NCBI GenBank assembly: GCA_050739575.1
Contig: JBOIBN010000054.1
Span: forward strand, 1-15,356
From: JBOIBN01 sp050739575
GTDB taxonomy: Bacteria; Pseudomonadota; Gammaproteobacteria; JAKDMP01
Direction of reading: 5' to 3'
DNA length: 15,356 nt
Numbering within the stretch: the first letter of the stretch is position 1; each line of letters begins with the position of its first letter. The notes below the pieces were generated by a model that was given only the letters and a program-made list of their open reading frames with translations, did no database searches and had not been told where the DNA came from. The translations under genes were made by a program, and so were the position numbers. This document shows positions 14,865-15,356 of this stretch, piece after piece.

Positions 14865-15356
14865 ATGGGTAACGCTGCGGACGGAATTCCCGTCGCGGCC
14901 GCGCGGGTCGGCACGGCGGACAGATGCGCCCGTATCCTGACCGTGATCTTCATGCTGTCGCTCGTCGCCGGCTGTACGACCGTGCTTTATCCCGGAGGCC
15001 CCGGGAACCAGGCCGCGTGGCAGAGCCGGCGCGCGCGCTTGCAGGCACTGAGCGATTGGCAATTGCAGGGACGGATCGGCGTGGTCACAGCCCATCACGG
15101 CGGCTCGGCGAGTCTTTCCTGGCAGGAAAAGGGCGCGAACATATCGCTCAGCTTCTCCGGACCGTTCGGACTCGGCATGGTCCGGCTATGGGGCGATCCG
15201 GGCGAAATGCGCATCCGCGACTCGAAGGGCAACGAGTGGACGACGAACACGCCGGAAACGGCGCTCGAACAAACGCTCGGCTGGCCGGTGCCGGTCGCGA
15301 GCCTGCGTTACTGGGTCACCGGGCAGCCCGCGCCGACTTCTCCCTACCATCTCAAA
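14865..15356 (+). CDS. lolB: Outer-membrane lipoprotein receptor LolB (C-terminus cut off by window edge)
   Basis: The frame is open for 164 codons to the window edge. LolB takes lipoproteins from the periplasmic carrier LolA and inserts them into the outer membrane; it is itself a lipoprotein. The signal ends LSLVAGC with Cys37. The mature part shows LSDWQLQGRIGVV, GSASLSWQEKG, FSGPFGLGMVRLWG and LGWPVPVASLRYWVTGQPAP, the usual LolB order. The signal peptide has a long n-region of about 20 residues before the hydrophobic stretch, so a later start is possible. The ATG at 14865 was chosen because AAGG precedes it and it sits 5 nt after the TPR gene. A typical protein is about 200 residues, so roughly 40 are missing. 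Confidence 0.93.
   Translation, partial: MGNAADGIPVAAARVGTADRCARILTVIFMLSLVAGCTTVLYPGGPGNQAAWQSRRARLQALSDWQLQGRIGVVTAHHGGSASLSWQEKGANISLSFSGPFGLGMVRLWGDPGEMRIRDSKGNEWTTNTPETALEQTLGWPVPVASLRYWVTGQPAPTSPYHLK

Overview
The window reads as chromosomal DNA of a GC-rich gammaproteobacterium. The clearest clues are hemA and prfA overlapping tail to head, with a divergent TPR lipoprotein gene followed by lolB on the other side, and a cystathionine beta-synthase gene coupled to a cystathionine gamma-lyase/synthase gene. This combination, together with a secreted FG-GAP/DUF11 protein and a YiiD-type thioesterase, most resembles the Xanthomonadales/Lysobacterales. That placement is inference from gene content, not from a marker comparison. 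No tRNA, rRNA, CRISPR array, transposase or phage gene was seen.

Layout. 1-2188 (minus): the N-terminal 729 residues of a large exported protein with a seven-bladed FG-GAP beta-propeller followed by a DUF11-like domain; the gene runs off the left edge. 2446-3815 (minus): prmC, the methyltransferase for release-factor GGQ motifs, then a YiiD-type hot-dog thioesterase. 3857-7015 (plus): cbs and a CGL/CGS gene joined by an ATGA overlap, then an SseB-domain protein with a Gly/Pro-rich tail. 7016-9933: an accessory-looking patch of lower GC and low gene density. It holds a 13-codon remnant of a lipoprotein gene that kept its terminator, a secreted-protein gene split by a frameshift, a lipoprotein alpha/beta hydrolase, and a Met/Thr/Pro-rich small lipoprotein. 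9934-10719 (plus): a polytopic membrane protein. 10735-13088 (minus): hemA-prfA, the glutamyl-tRNA reductase that starts tetrapyrrole synthesis and release factor 1. 13180-15356 (plus): a TPR lipoprotein and the first 164 codons of lolB, the outer-membrane lipoprotein acceptor.

How the genes relate. PrmC would methylate Gln237 of the PrfA encoded 7 kb away. The two genes are normally adjacent in a hemA-prfA-prmC run; here they keep the same strand and order but are separated by about 6.9 kb carrying the transsulfuration operon and the accessory patch. Cbs and CGL together would convert homocysteine plus serine to cystathionine and then cysteine. LolB would insert the lipoproteins made here (hydrolase, small lipoprotein, TPR protein) into the outer membrane if they carry outer-membrane sorting signals.

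I found no clear candidate for a wholly new multi-gene system. The most unusual structure is in 7.0-9.9 kb: two copies of the same signal-peptide start and terminator in the same orientation, one of them collapsed to 13 codons, flanking low-GC DNA with a broken secreted-protein gene.
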